Positions 1-11,285 of a stretch of DNA of 64,000 nucleotides are shown in pieces (positions within the stretch are counted from its first letter, which is position 1; every line of letters begins with the position of its first letter). Origin of the DNA: Symbiodinium natans (taxonomy: Eukaryota; Sar; Dinophyceae; Suessiales; Symbiodiniaceae). The DNA lies in the NCBI GenBank assembly GCA_905221605.1, contig CAJNDS010002657.1, forward strand, positions 211,001 through 275,000, in the 5' to 3' direction. The position numbers were made by a program, and so were the translations under genes. Under the pieces are notes generated by a model, which was given only the letters and a program-made list of their open reading frames with translations, had not been told where the DNA came from and searched no databases.

Positions 1-200
1 AGGGTCTCCAAATACCCTGCACCCTAAATACCCCAAAGCCCTATGAAGCACGGAGCAAACCCAAAAACCCCAAACCCTGAACACCCTCAACTAAGCCCTA
101 CACCACAAATAAAACCCCTGGACCCCAAACCCTGAACCCTGAATACCCTCAACCGCACGAGTACATACCCCAACCCCGAACCCTAAAACGAACCCAAAAC

Positions 201-372
201 TTGGGATGTTCCCCCTTCTGCTGACAGCAACTAATAGGGAATTCTAGTCGGGGAGGGGCACTATAATCCCTGTTACCCCAAAACCTGAACCCTAAACCCT
301 AAACCCTAAACCCGAAACACCCTAAACCCTAAACCCTAAACACTAAACCCTAGCATAAGGGAGAACATCCCA
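201..372. mobile_element. MITE-like family A copy, split by a telomere-like array
   Basis: The left inverted repeat (TTGGGATGTTCCCCCTT) is at 201-217 and the right end (AAGGGAGAACATCCCA) at 357-372. The right interior is replaced by CCCTAAA units. Confidence 0.75.
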
Positions 373-461
373 GCCCCTAAACCATGAAGCATTAGGCCAC
401 AGCCTCCAGGACGGCCCAGCAGTTGCGGAACTTCCTCCTCCAAGCCGAGACGGGTGCGGGC

Positions 462-595
462 TTAGGGTTTAGGGTTTAGGGTTTAGGGTTTAAGTTTAGA
501 GTTTAGGGTTTAGGGTTTAGGGTTCAGGGTTCAGGGTTTAGGGTTTAGGGTTTAGGGTTTAGGGTTTAGGGTTTAGGGTTTAGGGTTTAGGGTTG
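462..595 (+). repeat. TTTAGGG array
   Basis: About 18 units with a few point variants (TTTAAG, TTCAGGG). Confidence 0.95.
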
Positions 596-974
596 GACCC
601 TTGTTTTTTCTTTGGGTTTACGGTTTAGAGGCCAGCGTTTGAGGCCCAATTAAAGCTATAGCTTTTGTTGCAACCCTACACGAACCCTTACCGCCCTTAC
701 CTGTTCGACCCTACAAGGAGCTCCTAAAGTACCCAGAGCACACACTGTGCCTTTGGGATTTCTTGGGGCGAGTTATTGGTGGGTTTCACGGCAAGATACC
801 TGAACCCCTAGACCCTAAACACTAAACTCTAAACCCAAACCCTAAAACCTAAACCCTAAACCCTAAACCCTAGAACCTAAACCTTAACCGTTTGGGGCTT
901 TAGGGGTCAGGCCGGGCCTGCCCTCCCATTCCTCTCCATCGCTGCTCCAAGCAGCGAGTTCCAGCGCGCCTGGT

Positions 975-1077
975 TTGGGGTTTAGGGTTTAGGGTTAGGT
1001 TTCAGGATTTAGGATTTAGGATTTAGGGTTTAGGGTTTAGGGTTTAGGGTTTAGGGTTTAGGGTTTAGGGTTTAGGG
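975..1077 (+). repeat. TTTAGGG array
   Basis: The left end has GGATTTA variants, then eight clean heptamers run into a truncated palindromic element at 1077. Confidence 0.9.
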
Positions 1078-1140
1078 GATGTTAATTGGGGGTACTATCC
1101 TCCCTATTCAGGACTGCTAGTATGAGGGGGGAACATCCCA
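1077..1140. mobile_element. MITE-like family A copy, left end lost
   Basis: The right half is intact (CTATTCAGGACTGCTAGTAT then GGGGGGAACATCCCA). The left end merges into an array. Confidence 0.7.
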
Positions 1141-1219
1141 CCAAGGCATAGGGGTTGAGGTTCTTTTTCGGCCTGAAAGGCTTAGGATCTTCAGAGATCC
1201 AAAATGCCGGTTCCATACG

Positions 1220-1338
1220 GTTTAGGGTTTAGGGTTTAGGGGTTTAGGGGTTTAGGGGTTTAGGGGTTTAGGGGTTTAGGGGTTTAGGGGTTTAGGGGTT
1301 TAGGGTTTAGGGTTTACATAGGGTTTAGGGTTTAGGGT
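1220..1338 (+). repeat. TTTAGGGG octamer array
   Basis: The core 1237-1300 is a run of octamers (one extra G), flanked by normal heptamers. Confidence 0.95.
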
Positions 1339-1687
1339 TGAGGGAAGGGCGTTAGAGCTTGCTAGGGTTTCAGGGTTTGCGAGCTCTAGGGCATTAGGTG
1401 GTCCATGAAGGCCTACAGGTAAGGGTAATACGGCGATGATTTCGTTTACTTTTGGGGAGGGAGTTCTTAAGCAAATAGTAGGGGAGGCCCTCCAGTGTAG
1501 GGCGTTTTGGGCTTAGAGCCTTTTGAGCGTTTAGGGTTTGGAGGGTTTAGACCCTGTGTCCCGACGATGAAGCCAAGTTCTTAGCTGCACGCCCGAAACC
1601 CTAAACCCTAAACCACACATGGTTGGGGCAAGAGATGAGAAGACGCCACATTTTCGGTCTCGCAGCGGGCTGCGAAACCCCCAAAGT

Positions 1688-1713
1688 GGGGATTTGGCCT
1701 AGTGGTAGAGCGG
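1688..1713 (+). tRNA. tRNA 5'-half-like fragment, truncated by a telomere-like array
   Basis: GGGGATTTGGCCTAGTGGTA followed by GAGCG has the length and A-box wording (TGGCnnAGTGG) of the acceptor strand and D-arm of a tRNA. The D-stem has a C-A mismatch. The sequence then turns into TTTAGGG repeats, and no anticodon arm or B box follows, so it is at most a fragment or SINE-like head. Confidence 0.35.
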
Positions 1714-2188
1714 TTTAGGGTTTAAAGTTTTTAAGATTTAGGGAACCGATAAAGAAACTAGAGCACCCAAGCTCAGAACCCTCCGGGTACTACATGGGGC
1801 AATGGAAGGGAACAAACTTTGAGCGTCCTGCCGCCGTAAAACCGTATACAACGATTTGTCATGACAAGAAGAGTACACAAAATAACTATATCCATTATTG
1901 TACGCCTTCTCGCCGAGCGTGACTAAATTTCATCAGGGCTCTTGTGAGCTATATGCGGTGTATCTACAGGGTTTAGGACCTAGGTTCAGGCTTACATAGG
2001 GCCCTACACCCCTACAAACCCTGAAACCTAAACCCTAAACCCTAAACCCTAGACCCTAATCCGTCCAACCAAGCTGGGCCTGGGCGCACGCTGAAGCCTC
2101 GGCCAGGGTGGGCCATGACTCTTGCCGTTTAGGGTTTAGGGCTTAGGTTTTCGGGTTTAGGGTTTTACAACGGGCACCTTAGAGTCCA

Positions 2189-2310
2189 CTGGGAGGATCA
2201 TGGGTAGTTATAAGTATGGTTATAAGTACCCTACAGAGGGCTATGAGCCTTACTAGAAACACACTTGCCATACTTATAACCCCATTTATAACTACCCATG
2301 AACATCCAAG
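2189..2310. mobile_element. MITE-like family C copy
   Basis: Inverted arms GGATCATGGGTAGTTATAA and TTATAACTACCCATGAACAT; ends TGGGAG and CCAAG. Confidence 0.75.
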
Positions 2311-3072
2311 TAGGCACGTTTCGGGTTTCGGGAAGTAAGGTCCCTAAACCCTAAACCCTAAACACTAAACCCTAAACCCTGAACCCTAAACCCTAAACTT
2401 CTGGGTTTACAGGGCCCTTTTGGAGAATCTGGGATCGGGTCTAGGCTGCAAGAGAGACCCAGTTCAACGTCAGCGCACAGAAGCCCCGAGCCCTAAACCC
2501 TAAACCCTAAACCCTACACCCTAAACCCTAAAGACGAACGCCTAAACCCGATACCCTAAAGCCTAAACCCTAAACAGGGTTGAGGGCGTTGGGTTGTACA
2601 GCTCAGGGTTTTCGTGTTCCGGGGCTTAGTGCACTTAGGCTCCTTCGAGCGACGACTCAGGATGTCAAAATTCCTCATTCGTTCAGTAACCTAGAAAGCC
2701 CAAAACCCTAAACCCTAACCCCTACACCCTACACCCTAAACCCCAAACCCTAAACCCTAAACCCGAAGCCGGCCCTCTGAAGCCTGTGCCCAAGTGCCGT
2801 CCAAGGAACCTTGGCAGGTTCGGTCCTTGTAGAAGAGGCCGGAGAGCAACAAGGAGGCCACAAGGATGAACGGCCAGACGTTGACGTCACCACGATCCAG
2901 GTCTGCAGATAAAAAACGTTTAGGGTTTAGGGTTTAGGGTTTAGGGTTTAGGGTTTAGGGTTTAGGGTTTAGACCCTTGAGGCGTAAGCCCCCCAAAACC
3001 AGAAACACCTAACCCGTTGAGCCTTAAACCTTGCGCCAGGGGTTTCCGGCTGAACTTTAACCCTTGTAAAGT

Positions 3073-3174
3073 CCTTAAAACCCTAAACCCTTAACCCCAA
3101 ACCCCAAACCCCAAACCCCAAACCCCAAACCCCAAACCCTAAACCCTAAACCCTAAACCCTAAACCCTAAACCC
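3073..3174 (-). repeat. CCCCAAA then CCCTAAA array
   Basis: A block of CCCCAAA units is followed by CCCTAAA units. The switch is sharp, indicating local homogenisation. Confidence 0.92.
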
Positions 3175-3218
3175 TCAGCCAGACTCCGAGTAGGGTGTGG
3201 GCTGATGAAGATCGGAAC

Positions 3219-3418
3219 TTGGGATGATCCCCCTTTTTACCAACAGTCCCTCTAGTACCCCCTAATTAATTCCTATACCCTGAACCCTAAACCCTAAACC
3301 CTAAACCTATACCCTAACCAGCCCCTAATTAATTCCGATAATCCCTATACCCTAAACCCTAAACCCTAAACCCCGAACACTAAAATTAAGGACTGCTAGT
3401 ATAAGGGGGAACATCACA
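3219..3418. mobile_element. MITE-like family A copy, split by arrays
   Basis: Left end TTGGGATGATCCCCC, right end AAGGGGGAACATCACA. Two telomere-like stretches lie inside, one bounded by a 15-bp direct repeat. Confidence 0.75.
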
Positions 3419-3569
3419 AATTGGAACCCTAGACCAAACTTTACTTACACTGAGAAAGAAACACAAACCCGAACGTCAGGAACCGCCCAAAGGGGCATTC
3501 CAAAGGAGCCAGCGTGGTCTGAGGCCCTAAACTCTAAACTCTAAACTCTAAACCCAAAACCCTAGGCCC

Positions 3570-3593
3570 TATATATATATATATATGTATATT

Positions 3594-3626
<33 letters not shown>
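3570..3626. repeat. AT microsatellite
   Basis: Two (AT)n runs around GTATATTTATATGTGT. Confidence 0.95.
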
Positions 3627-3815
3627 TGTTGGGGGCTGAATTGGGCTCGTGAAGGGCACTACTTGGGGGGGGTGGGGGGCTTAATGGGCCCTAAAAACCC
3701 TAAACCGTCGACCCTAAGCTCTAAAACCCACACGCCTCCTTTACACTCCCCCCCCCCCCCCCCCTTTTCCTTAAGGCTTAGCCGGTGTGAGGCTGCTTAG
3801 GGAAAGACCTACAGA

Positions 3816-3902
3816 TTGGGATGTTCCCCCTTATACTCACAGTCCTTAAATAGGCGATTATAGTACGCCTTGTTATAATCCCCAATAAGGGGAACACCCC
3901 AA
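3816..3902. mobile_element. MITE-like family A copy
   Basis: TTGGGATGTTCCCCCTTATA at the left; the right end is shortened to AAGGGGAACACCCCAA. Confidence 0.75.
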
Positions 3903-5047
3903 CCTGCAGACCCTAATACGGTCATACACAACACAAACCCTAGGCCCTAAACCCATACTAACCCAAAACCCTTAACCCCTAAACCCTGAACCCTAAACCC
4001 CTAAACCGTAAACCCTAAACCTTCAGATCTCCAAATAAGTGACAACCAACCACAAGCATGGGGTATGCTTGTGCTTGCCCTGCAGGGTTAAAGCAAAACA
4101 CAAACAGTCAGGGTTTAGGGTTTAGGGTTAGGTACAGGAGGACCTAATGAGGTACAAGCAAGGGGCAAGTATTGGGTACAGTAGAAGGAGTCAGGGTCAG
4201 GATTTCTGAAAACCTGAACATGATCAGGTCTTGGGGGTGAAGGCTTAAGGGTTAAAGACCCTCAGAGACATGGTCCCTAAATAAGATGCTCTTCAGCGCT
4301 AAACCCTAGTCCCTGCAAAGCGGCTGTTGAGATCCGTGCTGCAACGAGTGTCCGGCAGCACAGAAAGAACACACGCAGTCGCTGGGCCAACTTGTGTGGG
4401 AGCAGCGAACGCACAAAATCTGCCAGAAGCCTCGCTAGCCTGAGTATCAATAAGCGTACCTCCTGAACCCCAACGCCGTTAAAAGACCTTGCAGACAAAG
4501 TGAGCCCCTAAAAAGGGTTACTGGGATGAAAAGCAGCAAAGGGTACATGACCCCAATTTTTAAGGTTCATCTGGTCCCTAAACCCTAAACCCTAAACCCG
4601 AAACCCTGAACCCTAAACCCTAAATCCCAACCCTCAACCCCAAACCCTAAACCCTAAACCCAAAACCCAAAACCCTAAACCCTAAACCCATACGGTTAGA
4701 GGTCCCTCCGACTAGCTCCCTGTAGCCGCACTGCCTTGGAGTCTGAAGAGCTCGCACGGATCCTCGCATAGGGTTGTGGATATAGGGTTTAGGGATTCAT
4801 AGGGTTTAGGGATTCATAGGGTTTAGGGATTCACAGGGTCTAGGGATTCATAGGGTTTAGGGTTTAGGGTTTAAGGTTTACGATCTAGGGTCTAGGGTTT
4901 CGGGAATGGAGGTTTCCCAAATCAGGGGTACCTTCTTGGGGTCCTTATTCCAAGAGAATCCTGCTATTTGGGGGTCTATACTAGGGGGGCCTGATTTTCG
5001 TAAACTCCCAGAAAGGGTTAGGATATAGGGTTTAAGGTTTAGAGGGC

Positions 5048-5163
5048 TCCAGACCCAAGAGTAACCTAGGAATAGAAAGGCTACCCTTTTTTTTTTGGTT
5101 TCAAGGGGCTTGTAAGGGAACCTAAACCCCAAAAAGAAGGGGAAATAAGGGCCCACTCCGAGC
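5048..5163. mobile_element. MITE-like family B copy
   Basis: Ends CCAGACCCAAGAGTAACC and GGGCCCACTCCGAGCC; the core reads AAGGGAACCTAAACCCCAAA. Confidence 0.65.
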
Positions 5164-5734
5164 CCTAAACCCTCAACTCTAAGCCAGCTGTTTTGGGTTT
5201 AGTAGACCTGAGCCCAGCGCCCGAAGTCATCAAACGCCCTTGATTGAACCACATGGCCCTAAAAGAGTTTAGGGTTTAGGGCTTAGGGTTTAGAACTTGG
5301 TTTGAGGTTTAGGGTTTAGGGCTTAAAACGTAGGGCTTTGATTTTGGGGTGTATGCTTAGGGTCGGTAGAATTATACAATACTTGATCAAAACTTCGCGT
5401 TGCGCCCCAAGAATTGGGCCAGTTCATACTCCTCCAAAGCCTGCGAGAATCACAAGAGGCCCCCAAAACCTAAACCCCAAAAAACCTTCAACCCCCTAAA
5501 CCCCTACGTACACCCTAAACCCCAAACCCAAAACCCTAAAACCCCAAAACCCGAAACCCGAAACCCTAAACCCTAAACCCTCCAAGAGGTGCCCCAAAGA
5601 CTGTCTCACCTTACACCCCAAACCCCACACCCTCACATCATGGCGGCTTGAGCCGCGCCGACTATTACTTTGCATGGTTGAGGGTTTAGGGTTTAGGATT
5701 TAGGGTTTTAGGTTTTGGGGTTTAGGGTTTAGGA

Positions 5735-5834
5735 TTGGGATGTCCCCTCTTATACTACCAGTCCTCATTAGGGATTCTGGTACGCCCTACTATAATCCTT
5801 ATTAAGGACAGATAGGATAAGGGGGAACATCCCA
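5735..5834. mobile_element. MITE-like family A copy
   Basis: 100 bp, complete, with inverted ends TTGGGATGTCCCCTCTTATA and ATAAGGGGGAACATCCCA. Confidence 0.82.
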
Positions 5835-6468
5835 GAACACACCTTAAAAAGACCAAAGCCTGCAACCCTCCACACCGCACTGAATAGATCCTACAAGTAG
5901 GGGCCCCCAAGTTGCAAGTAGGGCCATAGAGGCCCCCCAACGAGGGTTACGTGTCCGACTATCAAGGCTGGTCCCCGTACTGAAAACCAATAAAGGGGGG
6001 GGGCCCCTGCAAGTAATGTGTTGGGGTTTAGGGTTTAGGGATTAAAGGGTAAAGGGTTTAGGGTTTAGGGTTTGGGGTTTAGGGTTTCAGCCTGAAACCC
6101 GTTCCTCCTCCACAGGCGCGCAGTTCTTTGACTGGATCGGTTTCGTGAACTGATTGTTGCCTCGCAATTTGGGTCCATGTGATACTGCGGCACCCCTTCT
6201 TTCCCTAAACCCTAAACCCTACACCCTATCCCCTAAACCCTAAACCCTAAATCCAAAAAGGGGGCCCACCGTACCAAGAGCTGACCAGGGGCGCTCGGTG
6301 ATGAAGGGCCCCTAAACCCTAAACCCTAAATCCTAAACCCTAAATCCTCAAGTACCAGCATGAACAGTACCTTAAGTGCCAGGGTGGGGAAACCTACTGT
6401 TTTTGCTATGCTTTATTGCTTCTCGTAGGTTGCCGGGAATATGCAACCTCTTATGCAGGATTCGTATA

Positions 6469-6767
6469 AACCCTAAACCCTAAACCCTAAACCCTAAACC
6501 CTAAACCCTAAACCCTAAACCCTAAACCCTAAACCCTAAACCCTAAACCCTAAACCCTAAACCCTAAACCCTAAACCCTAAGCCTAGGCAACCTGCAAAC
6601 AATTGAGGCTCGGAGGTTCTTGAGGTCGGCGAAGTTAAGGCGTGCGTAGGCCTAAAGTCGGTGTACCTAGATAGGGTTTAGGGTTTAGGGTTTAGGGTTT
6701 AGGGTTTAGGGTTTAGGGTTTAGGGTTTAGGGTTTAGGGTTTAGGGTTTAGGGTTTAGGGTTTAGGG
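6469..6767. repeat. Facing pair of arrays: (CCCTAAA)16 and (TTTAGGG)13
   Basis: A clean C-strand array (6469-6581) and a clean G-strand array (6674-6767) enclose about 90 bp of unique DNA. The order C-rich then G-rich is that of the two ends of a linear molecule, not of an end-to-end telomere fusion. Confidence 0.9.
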
Positions 6768-6835
6768 GGGCCTTAAAGTACTTCCTATAGGGACTTTGGG
6801 GCCCAAGTATACAAGAATGAGGAAGCTAGTAAGGG

Positions 6836-7030
6836 ACCCAAGTAGCCCAGTGGACATACAGCTGTGTAGCCCAGTGAACGCTCTAACATCAGGGTACCCT
6901 TTTTCTGGCTGGTTACTTTATCAGGGAACCCGAAACCACAAACCCTAAACCCCAAACCCTAAACCCTATAGGCCCAAAAACCCTCAACCGGGAGCCAGCA
7001 AAAGGGCAAAGCGCACCACTGGGCTGCCTA
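6836..7030. mobile_element. MITE-like family H copy, split by a telomere-like stretch
   Basis: Left GTAGCCCAGTGAACGCTCTA and GGGTACCCTTTTTCTGGCTG, right GCGCACCACTGGGCTGCCTA, with CCCTAAA-like units (6939-6985) between. Confidence 0.6.
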
Positions 7031-7231
7031 GAGTTATTAAGCGAGGGCGGTTCAAGGGACGTGGGTACCCAAAAGACCTGAGGGAAGCCTAGGGTGCCTT
7101 AGGGAGCAATGGGGTGTGTTAGGGAACCTTGGGTTACATAACCCCCTTGAACCTAAAACCTAAACCCTAAACCCGAAACCCCAAACCCTAAACCCCAAAC
7201 CCCAAACCCTACACCCCCCTCCCGTAAGAGC

Positions 7232-7315
7232 CCCAGAGAAGGGGTTCAGGCAGGCAGCCCAAAGCCAGCCGCGTGAGTTTCAGCTGTCCTTGGCGCAAGG
7301 GTCGGCATGAACCCC
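7232..7315 (-). pseudogene. Possible LRR-coding shard
   Basis: The minus strand reads LKLTRLALGCLPEP, with LRR spacing but too little to be sure. Telomere-like sequence lies on the left. Confidence 0.4.
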
Positions 7316-7878
7316 GGTTTGTTTTTGTTTTTGTTGTGTTTCTGTTTTTTTTTTTTGTTGGGAGGGGGGGCGGGGGGGGTTGGGTCTAAATTCTAGGGTC
7401 TAGGGTCTAGGGTCTAGGGTCTAGGGTCTAGGGTTTAGGGTTTAGGGTTTAGGGTTTAAAGCCACAACCCCGCTCTGAAACCCCTCCAACTCCAACAATA
7501 TGTCAGTAGTAAGAACGGTAGTTGGGGCTCTGCCTGGACCTTGCATGCCGAACCGAAACCCTAAACCCGGAAAACCAATCCCCCAACACTCCTAAACGCT
7601 AAGAAATACAGCATACCCCTTGGGCATACCCCTCACAAGAAATTTAGGGGCATTGCAAAATCCTTCCTTATGGAATCCTTTTTTATGAGAAATGTTGAAG
7701 TGTTTTTTTGGATAAAACGTAAACGCCAACTCCCAGACCCTAAGCTCCCAAACCCCACAACCCTAAACCCTATATACAGACTCCTAGACCCTAAACCCCT
7801 AAACCACGAAATCCTAAACCCCCAATCCGAAGGTACCCTAAACCCTATAAACCCTAAGCCCTAAACCCTAAACCCTAA

Positions 7879-7960
7879 ACCTCAAAACCGCCGAGGATCG
7901 GAGACCTCTCGGGACCTTCCCCTCGAAACGGTTGTTGCGGAGATCCAACCTTCTGCAGGG
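7879..7960 (-). pseudogene. LRR-coding shard
   Basis: The minus strand reads RLDLRNNRFEGKVPRGL, a textbook plant-type leucine-rich repeat (LxLxxNxFxGxVP). It is bounded by telomere-like DNA on the left. On the right, GCAG on the minus strand could be an intron end. Confidence 0.75.
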
Positions 7961-9315
7961 TGGCACCCTACTTCCTAAATCCTAAACCCTAATCCCTAAA
8001 CCCTGAACCCGAAACCCTAAACCCAATCATCCTAAAACCCCGGACTTCCTGGGACTTACTGTCCAAAATGTCGGAGTCCATAGGCACTGAGGGTTTAGGG
8101 TTTAGGAACGGGGGTATAGGACTTGTTTAGGGTCTAGGGTTTTGGGTTTGAATGGAGTTAAGGAACTGGGGTGTAGGACTTGAATAGATGCAATGGCTGA
8201 ATGGCTGTGGCGTTCAGGGGCTTAGGGTTTGGGGTTCTTGAAGGTAAACTCACCAGGCAAGATTCAGGTGTTTCACGACGGAGGCATGTTTCCAGCCATG
8301 TCGTCGTCGTCCTGTTAGCTCCGTGGTAGCGCAGAAGCCCTCGATGCGTACTGTTTTATGCACGAAAGGAGGGACCCTTAATTGAGATGTATGTGGAGAT
8401 ATGCAAACATATACATACCGTATGACATACCTATGTATATTTCACATCCCTAATCCCTAAACCCCCTGCCCCCCGAACCCTAAACCCTAACCCTCCCAAA
8501 CCAAAACCCGACCACACCACGGTGAGTGGGGGGGTGGAGGGGCGGGGGGGGTGCCTGATCGGAGGCGCGCGTGCATGCCCCCCGCCCCCCCTCTCCAACG
8601 GTACCCCTAAACTTAAACCCTAACCCCCCTCCCCCCCCCCCCCAACCACACTCGCGATGGGCAATTCTTATAAATACTTTGGAGTTCCAGGTGTGCTTCT
8701 CGGGAACTGCAGAAACCCTGCGCCCATCCTAAGCCCGAAACACCTCAACCCTGAGCCATAAACCCCGAAACCCTAAAAACCCCTAAGCCGGGGCCATAGA
8801 AAGACCTGGGAGACCAAATGAACCCCAAATTGGGATATACCCTGTACTAACTACTAAAGCCTAAACTCTAAACCCCAAAAACCCTAAACCCTAAGAACCC
8901 TAAGAACCCTAAACGCTCAAAACCTAGAAACCCTAGACCCGAAACCCTTCACCCTTCTGGGGTTCATTTCGACCCCAAGGAAGCGATGCTTCATCGAAGT
9001 GGCTCTTGAAGCCGCGAAAGCTGCGCCAGTTCTCCCGGCAGCTTGGACTCCAACATATTCCTGAGAGACATCAGGGGTTCGGGCTTTGGGGTTTTTAAGG
9101 GTTTTAGAGGTTTTAGGGGCGTTAGGGGTTTGAGGGGTTCTAGGGTTTAGGGTTTCAGGTGTAGGGATAAACGTGCAGACTTTCGGGTTGCAAGTTTTGT
9201 GTAGCAGGTTGCGGGTGGCTTCAACAAACGTGTGGGGCTCCAAAAGCCTCCAACGCCTCACGCTTAAAGTGCCTGAACGGCTGAAGCCACCCGAAGGCCC
9301 AGAAACATTCGGCAG

Positions 9316-9626
9316 CCCTAAACCCTAAACCCTAAAACCTAAAACCTAAACCCTAAACCCTAAACCCTAAACCCTAAACCCTAAACCCTAAACCCTAAAC
9401 CCTAAACCCTAAACCCTAAACCCTAAACCCTAAACCCTAAACCCTAAACCCTAAACCCTAAACCCTAAACCCTAAACCCTTAAACCTAAACCCTAAACCC
9501 TAAACCCTAAACCCTAAACCCTAAACCCTAAACCCTAAACCCTAAACCCTAAACCCTAAACCCTAAACCCTAAACCCTAAACCCTAAACCCTAAACCCTA
9601 AACCCTAAACCCTAAACCCTAAACCC
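9316..9626 (-). repeat. Longest telomere-like array (about 43 CCCTAAA units)
   Basis: About 310 bp of nearly perfect heptamers with one phase break at about 9478-9488. Confidence 0.97.
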
Positions 9627-9772
9627 CAAGCCCAACTTCAACAGAAGGGGAGCGAGAGGCGTGCACGATTCTGAGCCGAGCCGCCCATCCAGGGCTAAGA
9701 CCTGCCCAGGGTGGCAGCTTGCAGGCCGGGCTTTCGGTTTAGGGTTTAGGGTTTAGGGTGAGGGCTCTTTCT

Positions 9773-9902
9773 ACTCGGAGGTTCATGGCACTTATAACTG
9801 CACTTTTAACTGTACTTATCAGCATATTGAGGCACTTAAGGGGCGACAAAGCGGGTTATAACTAGAGTTATCATTGGTTAATAAGCACCACGAACCTCAA
9901 AG
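9773..9902. mobile_element. MITE-like family C copy, diverged
   Basis: Ends GGAGGTTCATGGCACTTATA and TAATAAGCACCACGAACCTC. The centre is longer and has AACTGCACTTTTAACTGTAC. Confidence 0.65.
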
Positions 9903-10772
9903 TGAGGGAACCATGGTCCCCTCAATCTGGTCCCTGACCTTAAACCCTAAACCCTCAACCCTAAGTCCTAAACCCTAACCCTGAACCCTAAGTTCTAAGT
10001 CCTAAACCCTGAACCCAAAACCCTAAACCGTAAGGGTTCTGACGTAGGGGCCCTTGGGTGTTATAGGGTATGCAAAGGATATACAAGGGTTCCCCAAGTA
10101 AGGGTCCGCGTGAAGGGACCATGCAACTACCCTAGGGTTCTCCCCTCCTACTTTCTGGCAGGCTTTAGGATTCATGGGTTCAGGGTTTTGGGGGTTAGGA
10201 TTTCCCTATAGGGGTTTAGTGTTCACGGGTACTTCTTAGCACAAATATAGATGCGCCTATTACACTCTTATATCCGTGCTAGGAGAATACGGGGCTTCTC
10301 AGCGGGTTGTACCTACACCCAGTCATACCTTTATAAGTGGATTGTACGGCCTGGGGCTATAGGGCTCAGAGGGGGTATAGGATCTGGGTTCCGAGGGCTT
10401 GTCCAAGCAAGGCATTTTCCACACGAGGTTCTCTTTTGCTGGGGGCAAAAAATCCGGGCGGAAAAGGGAACACGCAAGGGTGTATGTGTGTTAGTGTAGT
10501 TTAGGGCATCTTAGTGTGGTTTCGCGTGCCTTTTCTGACTTGATTCATGAGTTGTTCAAGGATTTTGCGCGGAGCGACATGAAGCTCCACAACAACAAAA
10601 ACCTAAACCCTACACTCCACTCTAAACCCTAAACCCCAAAAAGGTGCTAGGGCCCGAGCTCTTAAACTCTGAGCTTTGAGGGTTTGTGGGTTTCACGCAT
10701 GCCGGGCTTAGCCTAGGGGCCTCAATTCCCTGTGGCTTCAGACCCTAAACCCTAAACCCTAAATCCTAAACC

Positions 10773-11135
10773 CTACCTAAATCCTAAGTCCTGAATCTCG
10801 GTGTTCTCTGGCATAAATTTAAGCACCTTCTCCTTGAACTTGAGGATTGCTTCTTGCTTGGTATGGTGCTGACGAACGCCCCATCCGCCACCGCCTTGCA
10901 AACGAAGCACCATGGACACATGAACCTCCTTTTGGTCGTCCTCCATGTAGTCCCTGATAAAGCCGTCGTTGTCAAGCTTTTTTCCACCAATCTGCAACAC
11001 AAACATGTGGTGACTGATGATAAACTGACCGTTGCGCTTGTTTATGCGGTGCTCGATGAGCGTCTTGATGGTAGCCACGGCGGTGTGGTCTTTGATGTCC
11101 TTCAACGAGAACAACTTGCGCCCGCGGTGCTCACC
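10773..11135 (-). CDS. Ubiquitin-like domain exon (C-terminal two thirds), partial
   Basis: The frame reads a segment aligning by eye with the second half of ubiquitin: HTAVATIKTLIEHRI (helix), FVLQIGGKKLDNDGFIRDYM (matching the loop around Ile44 and Lys48 and the GRTLSDY region) and KEVHVSMVLRLQGG (matching the final strand and Gly-Gly). Arg74 of ubiquitin is Gln here, and the first strand, about 12 residues, is missing. The Gly-Gly is followed by about 35 more residues, so processing would be needed to expose it. The last codons (LGFR, stop) are encoded by a telomere-like TTAGGATTTAGG sequence, so the original 3' end was replaced or is an intron. There is no ATG; on the minus strand GGCTTTCAG precedes the coding start at 11135 and could be a splice acceptor (inference). 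The exon is isolated among arrays. It could be a gene fragment or a live exon. Confidence 0.55.
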   Translation of the reverse strand, partial: GEHRGRKLFSLKDIKDHTAVATIKTLIEHRINKRNGQFIISHHMFVLQIGGKKLDNDGFIRDYMEDDQKEVHVSMVLRLQGGGGWGVRQHHTKQEAILKFKEKVLKFMPENTEIQDLGFR

Positions 11136-11171
11136 CTGAAAGCCTTAAATGCTAAACCCTGAAACCCAAGC

Positions 11172-11285
11172 CCTCAGGGGCCAAGGTGTAACCTCCAAGT
11201 TCCCGGGAGCCTCAAGATTGGGAAGGTCGCTGACTTCCTTGCCGATGGAACCTTCCCTGGGAAGGTTTTGCTTGCTTGTGTTTGA
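11172..11285 (-). pseudogene. LRR-coding shard with a frameshift
   Basis: Two minus-strand frames together give the LRR pattern: one reads GKVPS, the other SIGKEVSDLPNLEAPGN. The break between frames suggests decay. It lies just upstream, on the minus strand, of the ubiquitin-like exon. Confidence 0.6.

Larger units (their letters stand above)
1..7230. other. Telomere-like repeat mosaic, no long gene
   Basis: Telomere-like arrays in both orientations alternate with 50-250-bp unique stretches and with MITE-like copies listed separately. The ATG-started ORFs are short and mostly translate the repeats. I see no gene here beyond possible shards. Confidence 0.7.

Noticed and set aside
6469-6767. 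Ancestral telomere-telomere fusion
   Set aside because: A fusion gives TTTAGGG followed by CCCTAAA; here the order is reversed and unique DNA lies between.
8318-8345. tRNA A-box-like TAGCTCCGTGGTAGCGC
   Set aside because: No B box or acceptor stem nearby.
8917-9261. 114-residue minus-strand ORF
   Set aside because: Its middle and end translate telomere-like variants (TLNPRTPQTPN, KTLKNPK); no domain is visible.
9316-9626. A true chromosome end
   Set aside because: The array is internal, with complex sequence on both sides and arrays in both orientations throughout the window.
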